NCBI GenBank assembly: GCA_905204915.1
Contig: CAJLBR010000002.1
Span: 1 to 53,660 of the forward strand
Length of the DNA: 53,660 nt
Direction: 5' to 3'
From: an uncultured Clostridium sp.
GTDB lineage: Bacteria; Bacillota; Clostridia; TANB77; CAG-465
In this document: piece by piece, positions 16,349-25,182 of the stretch
Layout of the letters: the number at the start of each line of letters is the position of its first letter
Position numbering within the stretch: the first letter of the stretch is position 1
The notes under the pieces: generated by a model
Database searches by the model: none
The model's input: only the letters and a program-made list of their open reading frames with translations
What the model was told of the DNA's origin: nothing
Position numbers and translations under genes: made by a program

Positions 16349-16376
16349 AAACTTTTCTCCTTACTGAACTTTATAA

Positions 16377-16405
16377 ATTATATACCCCGTAGGGGTATTT
16401 GTCAA
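16377..16405 (-). promoter_or_regulatory. csoR operon promoter with CsoR operator in the spacer
   Basis: Perfect -35 TTGACA (16400-16405) and -10 TATAAT (16377-16382), 17 bases apart. The spacer and flank hold a perfect dyad ATACCCC-gta-GGGGTAT (16382-16398), the known form of a CsoR operator. Repressor binding would block RNA polymerase directly. Confidence 0.93.
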
Positions 16406-16408
16406 TAT

Positions 16409-16444
16409 AAAAAGCTGATAATAAGTATAATACCTATTATCAGC
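16409..16444 (-). terminator. Terminator after the prealbumin-like gene
   Basis: GCTGATAATA pairs perfectly with TATTATCAGC and is followed by TTTTTATA on the minus strand. It separates 16450-16995 from the csoR promoter. Confidence 0.8.
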
Positions 16445-16449
16445 ACAAT

Positions 16450-16995
16450 TTATTCAGCTAAAGTAATATTTCCATCCACTATTGGTAAATTTTCATAGTT
16501 TGCATCTGTAATTTTAAATGTTTTTTCAGCAGCTGCAGCGTTTCCTACTTCTAAAGTTACTGTTCCTTCTGCCATAGTTGTATTTTGTAGTTCAGAATTA
16601 AATTCATGTTCTCCATCAGAAGATAACTGTTTGTAATATATAGTTGGTGGAGTTCCGTCAGCTGAAAATGGCATATGTTCAAAAACAGCATTTCCGTCAA
16701 CGTCAGATGTTATTACATCACCATATACATTACCATCTGCATCACAACGTTGGAATGTTGCGCCTTCAATTGGTACACCTACATCTGTTCCATCATCTGA
16801 TATGTACAATGTTAAAGTTCCTGTAGCTGCTATTGTAAATACATATTCAGCTGTATTTTCTACTACTTCTACACTAGTTGGTTGAATTGAACTAGCATCA
16901 TATCCGGTAAATTCAGCAGTTACATTATAAGTTCCATTAATTATTTCTTTTGTTCCCATCCCATTTGTAATAGGAATTATATGTTCACTTGCCAT
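16450..16995 (-). CDS. Prealbumin-fold-like (Cna-B/SpaA type) protein
   Basis: A 181-residue acidic, beta-rich protein without signal peptide, LPxTG or membrane anchor. Two repeats are apparent. The first (NGTYNVTAEFTGYDASSI and then YVFTIAATGTLTLYISD) and the second (VPIEGATFQRCDADGN, then SDVDGNAVFEHMPF) look like SpaA or Cna-B prealbumin domains, where G-x-A-F/L and T/SDxxGxxxF are typical. The C-terminus ITDANYENLPIVDGNITL closely resembles the end of the upstream neighbour. Thr, Glu and Gly content is higher than around it. The start lies 19 bases inside the upstream gene, with AAAGGAAA ahead of it. The role is unknown; secretion would need a non-classical route. Confidence 0.65.
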   Translation of the reverse strand: MASEHIIPITNGMGTKEIINGTYNVTAEFTGYDASSIQPTSVEVVENTAEYVFTIAATGTLTLYISDDGTDVGVPIEGATFQRCDADGNVYGDVITSDVDGNAVFEHMPFSADGTPPTIYYKQLSSDGEHEFNSELQNTTMAEGTVTLEVGNAAAAEKTFKITDANYENLPIVDGNITLAE

Positions 16996-17339
16996 AAATT
17001 TAGATTTCCTTTCATAATTGGTAATCCAGAATAAAATTTATCTGTCACCATTACATTAATGGAGTTCTTCTTATTTTCCTCCAAAAAAAGATAATAAGAT
17101 TGTAAACAATGAATTCCAACAAAAATATTAGTACTAAAATCTTTAATATCATTATTGTCAATCGCCCCTACAAAAATTGTATAGCATCTACAACCACATA
17201 ATTTTACACATATACATCCAAATCCATCTGTAATCCCTTTAAAAATAAGCTTGTCTTTTTCATATATACTAACTCTATAATATTGATGAATATTTTTACG
17301 ATTTCTTAAAAGGCACCTAATATTAATAATTCTTTTCAT
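16977..17339 (-). CDS. Small protein related to its downstream neighbour
   Basis: A 120-residue basic protein with a cysteine cluster (CICVKLCGCRCYTIF, about residues 42-56). Its C-terminus VTDKFYSGLPIMKGNLNL matches the end of the 16450-16995 protein (ITDANYENLPIVDGNITL), so both carry the same terminal beta module. The middle contains GITDGFGCICV, again like the DGxGxxxF strand turn of prealbumin folds. There is no signal peptide. It overlaps the downstream start by 19 bases, indicating coupling. Function unknown. Confidence 0.6.
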   Translation of the reverse strand: MKRIINIRCLLRNRKNIHQYYRVSIYEKDKLIFKGITDGFGCICVKLCGCRCYTIFVGAIDNNDIKDFSTNIFVGIHCLQSYYLFLEENKKNSINVMVTDKFYSGLPIMKGNLNLWQVNI

Positions 17340-17390
17340 TATTTTCCCTCCAACTATTATATTATATTAAATATCTTCTTCTGTGTTACA

Positions 17391-17426
17391 ATAAAAAAAG
17401 ACAAGCCATATTTTCAGGCTTATCTT
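17391..17426 (-). terminator. Terminator after the zinc-ribbon-like gene
   Basis: AAGATAAGCC/GGCTTGTCTT stem (one G-T pair) with nine-base loop, then TTTTTTT on the minus strand, 20 bases past the stop of 17447-17806. Confidence 0.82.
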
Positions 17427-17446
17427 AATTTTTTAACTTAATGAAT

Positions 17447-17806
17447 TTACAAAAGTTCCTCCCTTGTTTTCTTTAATAATTCATATTGTGTCCCATCAAA
17501 TTCAAATCCAAAAGATATGTTATCATTAGCACGTGCTAAAATGACTGGACTTGCTTTCTCTTCCACAAACGAATCAGTAGAAACTTTAATTTCTTTTACA
17601 TCATCTTCTTTATAAAGTTCAAAAATGAAATTGTCATCATCACAGCGAAATCTCATAGATGCTTCTTGATTACTGCAATTTAAGACATTAGATTTTTCAA
17701 ATCTATAAAAAGTAAGTAAATTGTCATATTCATTGAAATCATGCCACTCTCCGCAAAAAGGGCATAAATACCTTCTTATTTCTACTAGAAATATTCTTGA
17801 ATTCAT
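17447..17806 (-). CDS. Small protein with N-terminal zinc-binding motif
   Basis: A 119-residue acidic protein. CPFCGEWHDF at about residues 15-24 is a CxxC knuckle. NCSNQEASMRFRC at about 43-55 could provide the second pair of cysteines for one zinc. The rest is beta-rich and acidic with no known family. GGAGG precedes the ATG. It is a single-gene unit with its own terminator. The 17807-17984 spacer holds only its upstream region. Confidence 0.6.
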   Translation of the reverse strand: MNSRIFLVEIRRYLCPFCGEWHDFNEYDNLLTFYRFEKSNVLNCSNQEASMRFRCDDDNFIFELYKEDDVKEIKVSTDSFVEEKASPVILARANDNISFGFEFDGTQYELLKKTREELL

Positions 17807-17984
17807 AATTTCCTCCTGTAAAATTGATACATTAAAATTACTAGTCTACCATTACTTTTACTAATTACTTATATAACATTAGTTATACCTCCAAACCAAA
17901 AGTGTAAGTAGATTATATCATATAAAATTTATATTGTAAATTAAATATCAATTGTTACAGAAAACTTTGTAATTAATTTATTAT

Positions 17985-20375
17985 TTATTCATTTATATAT
18001 ATACCATTATTTTTTAAAGTGGAAAGTATTATATTTCTTTCTTCGTCAATTTGCTCTTTAGTCAATGTATCTTCATATGAACCAATTGTAAATCTGACAG
18101 TAATAGTCTTCTTTCCTAATAGTTTTTCTTTATTTTCATAAATATCAATTAAAGCATAATCAATTAAATATTTCATGTCTGATGATTTGATAATTTGTTC
18201 AATTTCACCATATTTTGTATCTTCATTTACTATCAATGAAAGGTCAAAATTAACTGTTTGATACTTTGTAGTTTCCTTATAAGAAATTTCTTTCTTTGCA
18301 ATTTGACTTAACAAATCAATTCTAATTTCAGATACAACTATATTTAATTTAGAATTTATATTATCTTTTATTTTAGGATGTACTACTGAAATATATCCTA
18401 AAGAAACTGAATTTACTAATATTTCAAAGCTATTTACAGGATGCATCCAATTATTCTCTACATTTTCGATATTTTTATATTCTACATTTAAATTTTTATT
18501 TATCATTACTATACTATCAACTACTGACTTAGCTTCATAACATAGTTCCTTTTCACTTTCTTTAGTACTTGCAATTCCCATTGCTAATACTTTGTTTTCT
18601 AACACATCTTTTCCATCAAAATTATAATCAAATGTACGACCTATTTCAAAGACCCTACATTCATTCATATACTTAGCATTTTTATTTATTGCATAAAGTA
18701 TTGTTGGAGCCATTTCACGTCTTAGAGTATTATCTAATCTTACGATTCCATTTACTATTTTTATATTATCCTTTACTTCTATTCCAAGTTCTTGATTTGC
18801 TTGTGTATCATACCATACATAGCTATGAATTTCATTCATTCCATATTTTGTTGCAAGTAACTCTTTTGAACTATACTCTAGTTCTCTTGAAGAGTCCATT
18901 TGCACTGGAGAAACTTTCCACATACTAGTTGTTGGTTCAATATTATCATATCCATGAATTCTTGCAATTTCTTCAATGATATCAGCCTTTTGACTTATAT
19001 CTTTAGTTGCCCTAAAGCTTGGTACATCAATAGTTAAAGTATTTCCATCAACAATTAACCCAAATTCAAGGTTTTTAAGAGTTGTAGTAATTTCATCCAT
19101 AGAAAGTTCTTTTCCAATACTTCTATCTATATAATCCTTATCTATTGTTATTACAATATGTGGATATTTTTTTACATAGCAATCTGAAAATCTAGAAGTA
19201 ACTTTTATACCATTGTCTTCTTCTCTTAATACTTTAATAAATCTTGCAATTGCTATTTTTGTAAGTTCTGGATCAAGAGTTTTTTCATAGTGTGCAGCTG
19301 CATCTGTTCTCAAATCTAGCTTACTAGCTGTTTTTCTTATTTGTACTGCACTAAAATTAGCAGATTCCAAAAATAAAGTAGTAGTATCCTCTTTAATTTC
19401 ACTAGCAATTCCCCCCATTACACCAGCTATAGCAACAGGTTCTTTGTCATTTTCTATCATTAAAGTTCCTTTTTCTAATGCTCTTTCTTGACCATCCAAA
19501 GTTGTAAATTTAACATCTTCTTTTAAAGTTTGTACATTAATACTTGATACCATTCTATTATCGAAAGCATGCATTGGTTGACCAATTTCTAACATAATAT
19601 AATTTGTCATGTCTGCAAGTAAATTTATACTTCTCATTCCACAGTAAAATAATCTTACTTTCATTTTCCATGATGCTTGCTTTTTATTAACATTCTCAAC
19701 TCTTAAAGCACTATATCTTAAACATAGCTGATCTGGATCTTGTTTTTCTACGTTAATTTTTAATTCTTCTAAATCCTTGTACATTTCCAAATCTTCTACT
19801 TCTAAAGGTTTTAATTTTCTTCCAGTTATAGTAGCAATTTCTCTTGCTATTCCATAATGTCCCCAAAGATCAGGTCTATTAGTTAATGATTTATTATCAA
19901 CTTCATATATAATATCATCTACAGGTATAATATTTTTAATATCTTCACCAAGTTTTACATCATCGTCTAAAATAATAATTCCCGAATGATCATCACTAAT
20001 TCCAAGCTCTTTTTCAGATAAACACATTCCATTACTAATTTGTCCTGCAAGAGTAGCTTGCCCTATTTTTTGGCCTCCAACTATACTTCCAACTTGTGCA
20101 AAAGCAACTTTAGCATTAACTCTAACATTTGGAGCTCCACAGATAACTTGAAGTTTTTCTTTTCCAGTATCAACCATTAGCTTATGTAATTTCTTAGAGT
20201 TTTCCACATTTTCCACACTTAATATCTGTGCAACTATTACATTTTCTACATCTTGACCATGCTTAATAATTCCTTCAACTTCAGCAGTTGACATTGTAAA
20301 TTTATATATTAAGTTTTCTATATCTATTCCATCTAAGTCTACGAAATCTTTTATCCAGTTAATTGATATAAACAT
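17985..20375 (-). CDS. pheT: Phenylalanine--tRNA ligase beta subunit
   Basis: A 796-residue subunit, the usual length for bacterial PheT. Domains in order are the N-terminal B1, the EMAP/tRNA-binding B2 domain (about 40-150, VGGQKIGQATLAGQISNGM), the B3/B4 editing domain (about 210-390, LADMTNYIMLEIGQPMHAFD), the B5 domain (400-475), the catalytic-like B6/B7 part, and the C-terminal FDX-ACB anticodon-binding domain (about 700-796). It forms an alpha2-beta2 enzyme with PheS, which starts the operon. The gap to pheS is 13 bases with an AGGAGG site. Expression is controlled by the T-box ahead of pheS. Confidence 0.97.
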   Translation of the reverse strand: MFISINWIKDFVDLDGIDIENLIYKFTMSTAEVEGIIKHGQDVENVIVAQILSVENVENSKKLHKLMVDTGKEKLQVICGAPNVRVNAKVAFAQVGSIVGGQKIGQATLAGQISNGMCLSEKELGISDDHSGIIILDDDVKLGEDIKNIIPVDDIIYEVDNKSLTNRPDLWGHYGIAREIATITGRKLKPLEVEDLEMYKDLEELKINVEKQDPDQLCLRYSALRVENVNKKQASWKMKVRLFYCGMRSINLLADMTNYIMLEIGQPMHAFDNRMVSSINVQTLKEDVKFTTLDGQERALEKGTLMIENDKEPVAIAGVMGGIASEIKEDTTTLFLESANFSAVQIRKTASKLDLRTDAAAHYEKTLDPELTKIAIARFIKVLREEDNGIKVTSRFSDCYVKKYPHIVITIDKDYIDRSIGKELSMDEITTTLKNLEFGLIVDGNTLTIDVPSFRATKDISQKADIIEEIARIHGYDNIEPTTSMWKVSPVQMDSSRELEYSSKELLATKYGMNEIHSYVWYDTQANQELGIEVKDNIKIVNGIVRLDNTLRREMAPTILYAINKNAKYMNECRVFEIGRTFDYNFDGKDVLENKVLAMGIASTKESEKELCYEAKSVVDSIVMINKNLNVEYKNIENVENNWMHPVNSFEILVNSVSLGYISVVHPKIKDNINSKLNIVVSEIRIDLLSQIAKKEISYKETTKYQTVNFDLSLIVNEDTKYGEIEQIIKSSDMKYLIDYALIDIYENKEKLLGKKTITVRFTIGSYEDTLTKEQIDEERNIILSTLKNNGIYINE

Positions 20376-20388
20376 ATTCTATTCCTCC

Positions 20389-21417
20389 TTATTTAATGTT
20401 CATTTGTTTTAAAGATCTTAAATCACAAGAATTTAAAACACGTAAATCATTTATATTGTATTTCATCATTGCAAGACGGCTAAGACCAAGTCCAAATGCA
20501 AATCCTGAATATTCTTCTGGATCAATACCTCCCATTCTTAGTACATTAGGATGTATCATACCGCAAGGACATAGTTCAATCCAGCTACCATTTTTACAAA
20601 CTTTACAACCTTTACCATCACAATAAGGACACTTAATATCAAGTTCAAATCCTGGTTCAACAAATGGGAAAAATCCAGGTCTAAGTCTTACTTCAACATC
20701 TTTTTTGAATATTTCTGATAATAGTGTTTTCATAAAATATATAAGATTTGCAATTGAAACATTTTTATCTATCATCATACCTTCCATTTGGAAAAATGTA
20801 TTCTCATGAGATGCATCTAAAGCTTCATTTCTAAAACATCTTCCAGGGAAAATTGCTTTTAGCGGTGCTCCATATTTTTTCATAATCTTGTTTTGCGCTG
20901 CTGAAGTTTGAGTTTTTAATAATTCACCATTTTCAAGCCAAAAAGTATCTTGCATATCCCTAGCAGGATGATATTTTGGAACATTTACAGCTTCAAAATT
21001 ATTATATTCTGTTTCTACTTCATTACCATCTTCAACAGTGAATCCCATACTTGAGAATATTTCTTCTAATTCTTTTTGAACAATTGTTATTGGATGTAAT
21101 GAACCGACTTTATTATCAACTGGAATAGTTAAATCTATTTTTTCAGAATTCTTTATTCTTTTTTCATATTCTTTTTCCTTTAATTCTTTCTTTTTAGCTT
21201 CCACCATTGATTCTATTTCAACTCTTAGCTTATTGGCTTTTTCTCCAACTTCTTTTCTCTTAGAAGCTTCAACATTTTTTAGATTCTTTAATATTTCAAT
21301 TACTTCACCTTTCTTGCCTAAATATTCTACACGAATATTTTCAACATCATTTGAGTCTTTAATTGCATTCATTTTGTTTTTTACTTGCTCTCTTAACAAT
21401 GATATTTTTTCTTCCAT
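20389..21417 (-). CDS. pheS: Phenylalanine--tRNA ligase alpha subunit
   Basis: A 342-residue class II synthetase subunit. The start at 21417 (MEEKISLLREQV) has AGGAGG seven bases upstream; an earlier ATG at 21450 lies inside the leader terminator region and is rejected. The N-terminal coiled-coil arm covers residues 1-85. Class II motif 2 (FPGRCFRNEALDASHENTFFQ) and motif 3 (FAFGLGLSRLAMMKY) are intact. Uncommon for PheS is a four-cysteine insert (CPYCDGKGCKVCKNGSWIELC) that looks like a zinc ribbon, as in some other clostridial PheS. It is followed by pheT. Confidence 0.97.
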   Translation of the reverse strand: MEEKISLLREQVKNKMNAIKDSNDVENIRVEYLGKKGEVIEILKNLKNVEASKRKEVGEKANKLRVEIESMVEAKKKELKEKEYEKRIKNSEKIDLTIPVDNKVGSLHPITIVQKELEEIFSSMGFTVEDGNEVETEYNNFEAVNVPKYHPARDMQDTFWLENGELLKTQTSAAQNKIMKKYGAPLKAIFPGRCFRNEALDASHENTFFQMEGMMIDKNVSIANLIYFMKTLLSEIFKKDVEVRLRPGFFPFVEPGFELDIKCPYCDGKGCKVCKNGSWIELCPCGMIHPNVLRMGGIDPEEYSGFAFGLGLSRLAMMKYNINDLRVLNSCDLRSLKQMNIK

Positions 21418-21433
21418 AATAAATCCTCCTAAC

Positions 21434-21701
21434 AAAAAAAGCCACTTCATCCTAAAATAGGACGAAATGACTTTTAAAATTCCGCGTTACCACCTAAATT
21501 CACTTAAATTAATCTTAAGTGCTCTCTGAAGCTGTGACGGGCTTACCCGCTTATCCCTAATTACTAAAACAGCGTTCAAGATAAGGCCTCCAAAGTGAAA
21601 TTTCAATATTGATGTACTAGTATGCTTACAGCCCAATTGACATACATTCTCTAAAATACATTACTCAATATCTACTTTGCTTTATCATCGGCTATATATC
21701 T
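21434..21701 (-). promoter_or_regulatory. T-box leader (Phe) of pheST
   Basis: An uncharged-tRNA-sensing riboswitch. Stem I is closed by CAAAGT/ACTTTG, with ATATTG/CAATAT above it. The specifier bulge GAAATTTC contains TTC (21597-21599), a Phe codon followed by A, as expected. The T-box core AGGTGGTAACGCGG lies at 21482-21495. The terminator stem of about 15 bp with seven T is at 21435-21475. High uncharged tRNA-Phe would favour the antiterminator and turn on pheST. Confidence 0.92.
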
Positions 21702-21707
21702 TTTGAA

Positions 21708-21736
21708 ATTATACCATAGTAACAATGTTTTGTCAA
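21708..21736 (-). promoter_or_regulatory. pheST promoter
   Basis: Perfect TTGACA (21731-21736), 17-base spacer, TATAAT (21708-21713), placing the start near 21701 at the head of the T-box. Confidence 0.9.
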
Positions 21737-21772
21737 ACCATCAAGCTAAAATCAAATAAATATCAAATTATA

Positions 21773-22087
21773 TTAGTTTAAACTTACATCAACATCTTCA
21801 TTTGCTGTTTCATTTAATTCACTTGTTTCTGCAGGTTGAGTACTTCCAAAAGAGAAAACTTTTCTTTCTTGTTTAGCTTTTTCTTCAAATTTTTTATCAA
21901 ATTCTGCTTTTGCAGTATCTAAAGATTCTTGCATTGCAGCAAACATTTCTTCTACATCAGATTTTGTAAAATCGTATACACTACTTCTTGCCATAGGCTC
22001 TAATATTTGAATATCATGCATTACTTTATTTACTCTTTTTCCTGCATTCTCCATAAATTTTAATCTTTTTTCTTCATTTATTTCCAT
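21773..22087 (-). CDS. Small helical protein under a Fur-like box
   Basis: A 104-residue, charged, mostly helical protein without cysteines, signal peptide or membrane segment. Residues 40-78 (KSDVEEMFAAMQESLDTAKAEFDKKFEEK) look like a long amphipathic helix; the tail is Ser/Thr/Glu-rich and disordered. No family recognised. GAGAGGGG precedes the ATG. The promoter (TTGATT, 17 bases, TATAAA at 22128-22156) has a Fur-family box directly downstream, so metal or peroxide control is possible. Confidence 0.6.
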   Translation of the reverse strand: MEINEEKRLKFMENAGKRVNKVMHDIQILEPMARSSVYDFTKSDVEEMFAAMQESLDTAKAEFDKKFEEKAKQERKVFSFGSTQPAETSELNETANEDVDVSLN

Positions 22088-22104
22088 TTATATTACCCCT
22101 CTCA

Positions 22105-22119
22105 TGATGATCATTATCA
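22105..22119 (-). promoter_or_regulatory. Candidate Fur-family operator
   Basis: TGATGATCATTATCA differs at one base from the 7-1-7 Fur consensus TGATAATNATTATCA. It covers roughly +2 to +17 of the predicted promoter (-35 22151-22156, -10 22128-22133). Fur, Zur and PerR boxes share this shape, so the metal cannot be named. Confidence 0.5.
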
Positions 22120-22263
22120 ACATTAGTTTTATATCATAAATTAAAATTTAAATCAAGAATCTAATTTAATTATTTTCGGCATTTTTGTTGAAAAAAGTTT
22201 TTTTATATGATAAAAGTGTAGTAATGGTATTTTTATATACCGCTTACCAAGTTTACATAATTG

Positions 22264-22292
22264 TTGACTTTAAGCGATATATATGATATAAT
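22264..22292 (+). promoter_or_regulatory. Promoter of the 85-codon gene
   Basis: TTGACT (22264-22269), 17-base spacer, TATAAT (22287-22292), then GAGGAGG before the start of 22328-22588. Confidence 0.7.
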
Positions 22293-22327
22293 ATTACTAG
22301 ACTAAAAAAGAGGAGGATCATGAATTT

Positions 22328-22588
22328 ATGACCGAAAATGAATATATTACAGTAATTAAGCCATTTTTTGAAAACATCAAGAAGTTTTTAAAGAATAAAA
22401 AAATCAACAATTTTCAAAAAGGTGAAAGGCTTTTTGTGGAAAACACGCTGATAAAGCTTGTTCAAAATGAGACCGCACCCGCCAAAATATATGCAATTGT
22501 ATCAAAAACCACTCCAAAAGAAAGAGAAATCTGCCTAAAATACGGCATTAACTTTCAGGCTGTTGAACAGTTGCTAGAAAATGAGTAA
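22328..22588 (+). CDS. Small cytoplasmic protein of unknown function
   Basis: An 86-residue helical, charged protein. The GAGGAGG site lies about 11 bases before the ATG, with a four-codon mini-frame (ATG AAT TTA TGA) in between, which is slightly unusual. Codons such as ACC, CCC and GCC are richer in C than in neighbouring genes, hinting at different ancestry or selection. No domain recognised. It has its own promoter and terminator. Confidence 0.6.
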   Translation: MTENEYITVIKPFFENIKKFLKNKKINNFQKGERLFVENTLIKLVQNETAPAKIYAIVSKTTPKEREICLKYGINFQAVEQLLENE

Positions 22589-22595
22589 AAATAAG

Positions 22596-22625
22596 ACAGG
22601 ATACTTACTATGTATCCTGTTTTCC
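22596..22625 (+). terminator. Terminator after the 86-residue gene
   Basis: ACAGGATAC/GTATCCTGT 9-bp perfect stem, 7-base loop, T-rich tail. Confidence 0.85.
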
Positions 22626-22628
22626 TTT

Positions 22629-23885
22629 TTATATATAATCTTTGTTTTCTTTCTCTCTTGAATTATTGCCTTCTTTATTAGAAGTGTACTCAGTTGGAGT
22701 TTTTACAACACCCTTTTTTAAGTTTGCAAAGAAATCATTCATTGTTGTTTGTTCTTTATCTTTATTTGCCTCAACATCATCATTTAATATGTCATCTATA
22801 TCTTTAACTTCGTATGAAATTTTACCTTCGGCATCATATGACACTCCTATACTTTCGGGCTCTTTTTCCAATATTTCTATTAATGTTCCAACCATATTTG
22901 GATCAAATTGAGTTCCAGCGTTTTCATTTAACTGGTCTATTAATTGATCTTTAGTCTTACCGGCTTGATAACTCCTTCCAAACATTGCTTGTGCTGCATC
23001 TGCTATTGATACAATTCTTGATAATTTATCTATTTCTTCACCTTTTAGTCCTCTAGGATATCCTCTACCATCATATCTTTCATGGTGTTCAGAAGCGATT
23101 GATTTTGACCTTTCAAATTTACCCAAATTATATTGTGAAAGTTCTACTTCACCAAATACAACGTGTGATTTCATTTCTCCAAACTCTTCATCTGTTAATC
23201 TTTCAGGCTTCTTTAAGACCCTATCTGATACATCTTCTTTTCCAATATCATGTAATAGTGCTCCTACTTTAAGTATATCTCTTTCTTCATCGGATAACCC
23301 CATCTTTATTGCCATTTCATCAGCAATTAGAGAAACAGATTTTATATGACCTGCTGTATAGTGATCTTTTTCATTATCTATTTTTTCAACTATCTTTTTT
23401 GTAAGATCAAATATTTCAGTTTCTTTCACTTTTAGCTGCTCTTTAGTTCTTAGAGCATCATTTTTTATTCCCTTTAAATTTTGACCTAATATTTTAGATT
23501 CAGTATTTATATCATAATGAAACAAACTACCATTAAAGTCATCAACTAACATATCCCCAACTTCTATTGAGTTATTTTTACTAATTTCATCAGTTGAATC
23601 ATATATATTCATAAGTTTCGTATTTGTACCTTGTTCTATATCCTTTGTTAATATTCTTTTTAATGTTTCCTTATTTTCACTACTATTGATGTATTCAGCC
23701 GAAAATATAAAACAATCGATGCCACCCATATCAATAAATTTATCCAAAGTTTCTTTACTCATATTATCTACATTAATTAAGGTAACATCTTTAGAAGAAC
23801 CATACGCATTATTTAGCATTTCTCCTATTTTATCTCTATTTCGATTTTGAACATTAAAACTAGTAGCAATTATAAACTTGTTCAT
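22629..23885 (-). CDS. HD-GYP domain protein, putative c-di-GMP phosphodiesterase
   Basis: A 418-residue protein from the ATG at 23885 (GGTGA ribosome site); a longer frame to 23930 has no support. Residues 1-140 form a receiver-like or Rossmann-like sensor part without a clear Asp phosphorylation set. A helical linker follows. The HD-GYP domain is at about 175-345, with AGHIKSVSLIADEMA, LLHDIGKEDV, the HHERYDGRGYP box and IADAAQAMF in place of the usual DAFDAM. The metal-binding His/Asp and the GYP triad are present, so c-di-GMP hydrolysis is plausible. The last 60 residues are charged and disordered. Confidence 0.88.
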   Translation of the reverse strand: MNKFIIATSFNVQNRNRDKIGEMLNNAYGSSKDVTLINVDNMSKETLDKFIDMGGIDCFIFSAEYINSSENKETLKRILTKDIEQGTNTKLMNIYDSTDEISKNNSIEVGDMLVDDFNGSLFHYDINTESKILGQNLKGIKNDALRTKEQLKVKETEIFDLTKKIVEKIDNEKDHYTAGHIKSVSLIADEMAIKMGLSDEERDILKVGALLHDIGKEDVSDRVLKKPERLTDEEFGEMKSHVVFGEVELSQYNLGKFERSKSIASEHHERYDGRGYPRGLKGEEIDKLSRIVSIADAAQAMFGRSYQAGKTKDQLIDQLNENAGTQFDPNMVGTLIEILEKEPESIGVSYDAEGKISYEVKDIDDILNDDVEANKDKEQTTMNDFFANLKKGVVKTPTEYTSNKEGNNSREKENKDYI

Positions 23886-23991
23886 TAAATCACCTACTAA
23901 AGATTTACCACAAAATATAATTTTTTTCAATACAAAACTAAATTAAATTATAAAATCAACTAAATTATTTTAAAATTTAATATAAAAATAA

Positions 23992-24022
23992 GACACAACA
24001 AACATTATGTGTTTGTCATGTC
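23992..24022 (-). terminator. Terminator after the Fe-alcohol dehydrogenase
   Basis: ACAAACA/TGTTTGT stem with 5-base loop, extended by GACA/TGTC, then TTATTTTT on the minus strand. Confidence 0.75.
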
Positions 24023-24030
24023 CTAAAAAA

Positions 24031-25182
24031 TTACATTGCTTCTCTATAAATTTTAATTATATCTTCAACGCTTGGAGTTCTTGGATTACCAGGAGTACAT
24101 GCATCATTCATTGCTTTTTTTGCAAGCATTTCTAGATCCTCTTCTCTTCCACCAACATCTGAAACTGTTTGAGTAATACCAACACTAGCAGATAACTCTT
24201 TTATTTTTTGAACCATAGTGTAAATTACTCCCTCTTTAGACATATTTTTAGCTGGTTCACCAAGTGCAATTAAGATATCTCTAAATCTCTCATAACATAC
24301 TTCACCATTATATTTCATTACATGTGGTAACAAAATTGCATTTGCTATTCCATGTGGGGTATCATATACTGCACCTAATTGGTGTGCCATTGAATGAACT
24401 ATTCCAAGTCCAACATTTGAAAATCCCATTCCTGCAACATATTGAGCAAGGGCCATTTGTTCAATTGCCTCTTCATCTTTTTCATTAACAGCAGCTGGTA
24501 AATATTTAAAAATGTTTTGTATTGCTCTTATATGGAACATATCTGATAGTTCCCAAGCAGCTTTTGTAATATATCCCTCAATTGCATGAGTTAATGCATC
24601 CATTCCAGTTGCAGCAGCAAGCATTTTAGGCATAGAAGCCATAAGCTCACTATCAACAATAGCTATAATTGGAATATCATGTGGATCAACACATACCATT
24701 TTAGTTTTTGTTTCTTCATCAGTAATAACATAATTTATTGTAACCTCAGCAGCAGTACCAGATGTAGTTGGCAATGCTATTATTGGAAGAGCTTTATTTT
24801 TTGTATCAGCTGTACCTTCTAATGATACAACATCACTAAATTCCTCATTAGTTGCAATTATTCCTATTGCTTTAGCAGTATCTATTGAACTTCCTCCACC
24901 TACAGCAACTAAAACATCTGCACCAAACTCCTTACAAATCTTTAGTCCATTTAACACATTTGTAACTGTTGGATTTGGTTTTACATCTGAATAAACTTCA
25001 TACTCAATTCCTGTATTATCTAATACATCTAGTACTTTAGCGGTAACCCCTGCTTCATATAAAGCCTTATCTGTAACTACTAAAACTTTTTTAAATCCTC
25101 TATTAATTATCTCTGTAGAAAGTACACTTCTAGCACCTTTCCCATGATAAGACATTTCGTTTAAAACAAATCTATTAACCAT
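24031..25182 (-). CDS. Iron-containing alcohol dehydrogenase (FucO-like)
   Basis: A 383-residue group III metal-dependent dehydrogenase that interconverts alcohols and aldehydes with NAD(P). The dinucleotide site VAVGGGSSIDTAKAIG is at about residue 93. LPTTSGTAAEVT is at about 140. Metal ligands lie in TGMDALTHAIEGY and GIVHSMAHQLGAVYDTPHGIANA (Asp plus three His). Overall it resembles lactaldehyde/1,2-propanediol reductase FucO, but substrate cannot be fixed without context, and no fucose or rhamnose genes are nearby. It is monocistronic, with its own terminator. Confidence 0.92.
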   Translation of the reverse strand: MVNRFVLNEMSYHGKGARSVLSTEIINRGFKKVLVVTDKALYEAGVTAKVLDVLDNTGIEYEVYSDVKPNPTVTNVLNGLKICKEFGADVLVAVGGGSSIDTAKAIGIIATNEEFSDVVSLEGTADTKNKALPIIALPTTSGTAAEVTINYVITDEETKTKMVCVDPHDIPIIAIVDSELMASMPKMLAAATGMDALTHAIEGYITKAAWELSDMFHIRAIQNIFKYLPAAVNEKDEEAIEQMALAQYVAGMGFSNVGLGIVHSMAHQLGAVYDTPHGIANAILLPHVMKYNGEVCYERFRDILIALGEPAKNMSKEGVIYTMVQKIKELSASVGITQTVSDVGGREEDLEMLAKKAMNDACTPGNPRTPSVEDIIKIYREAM

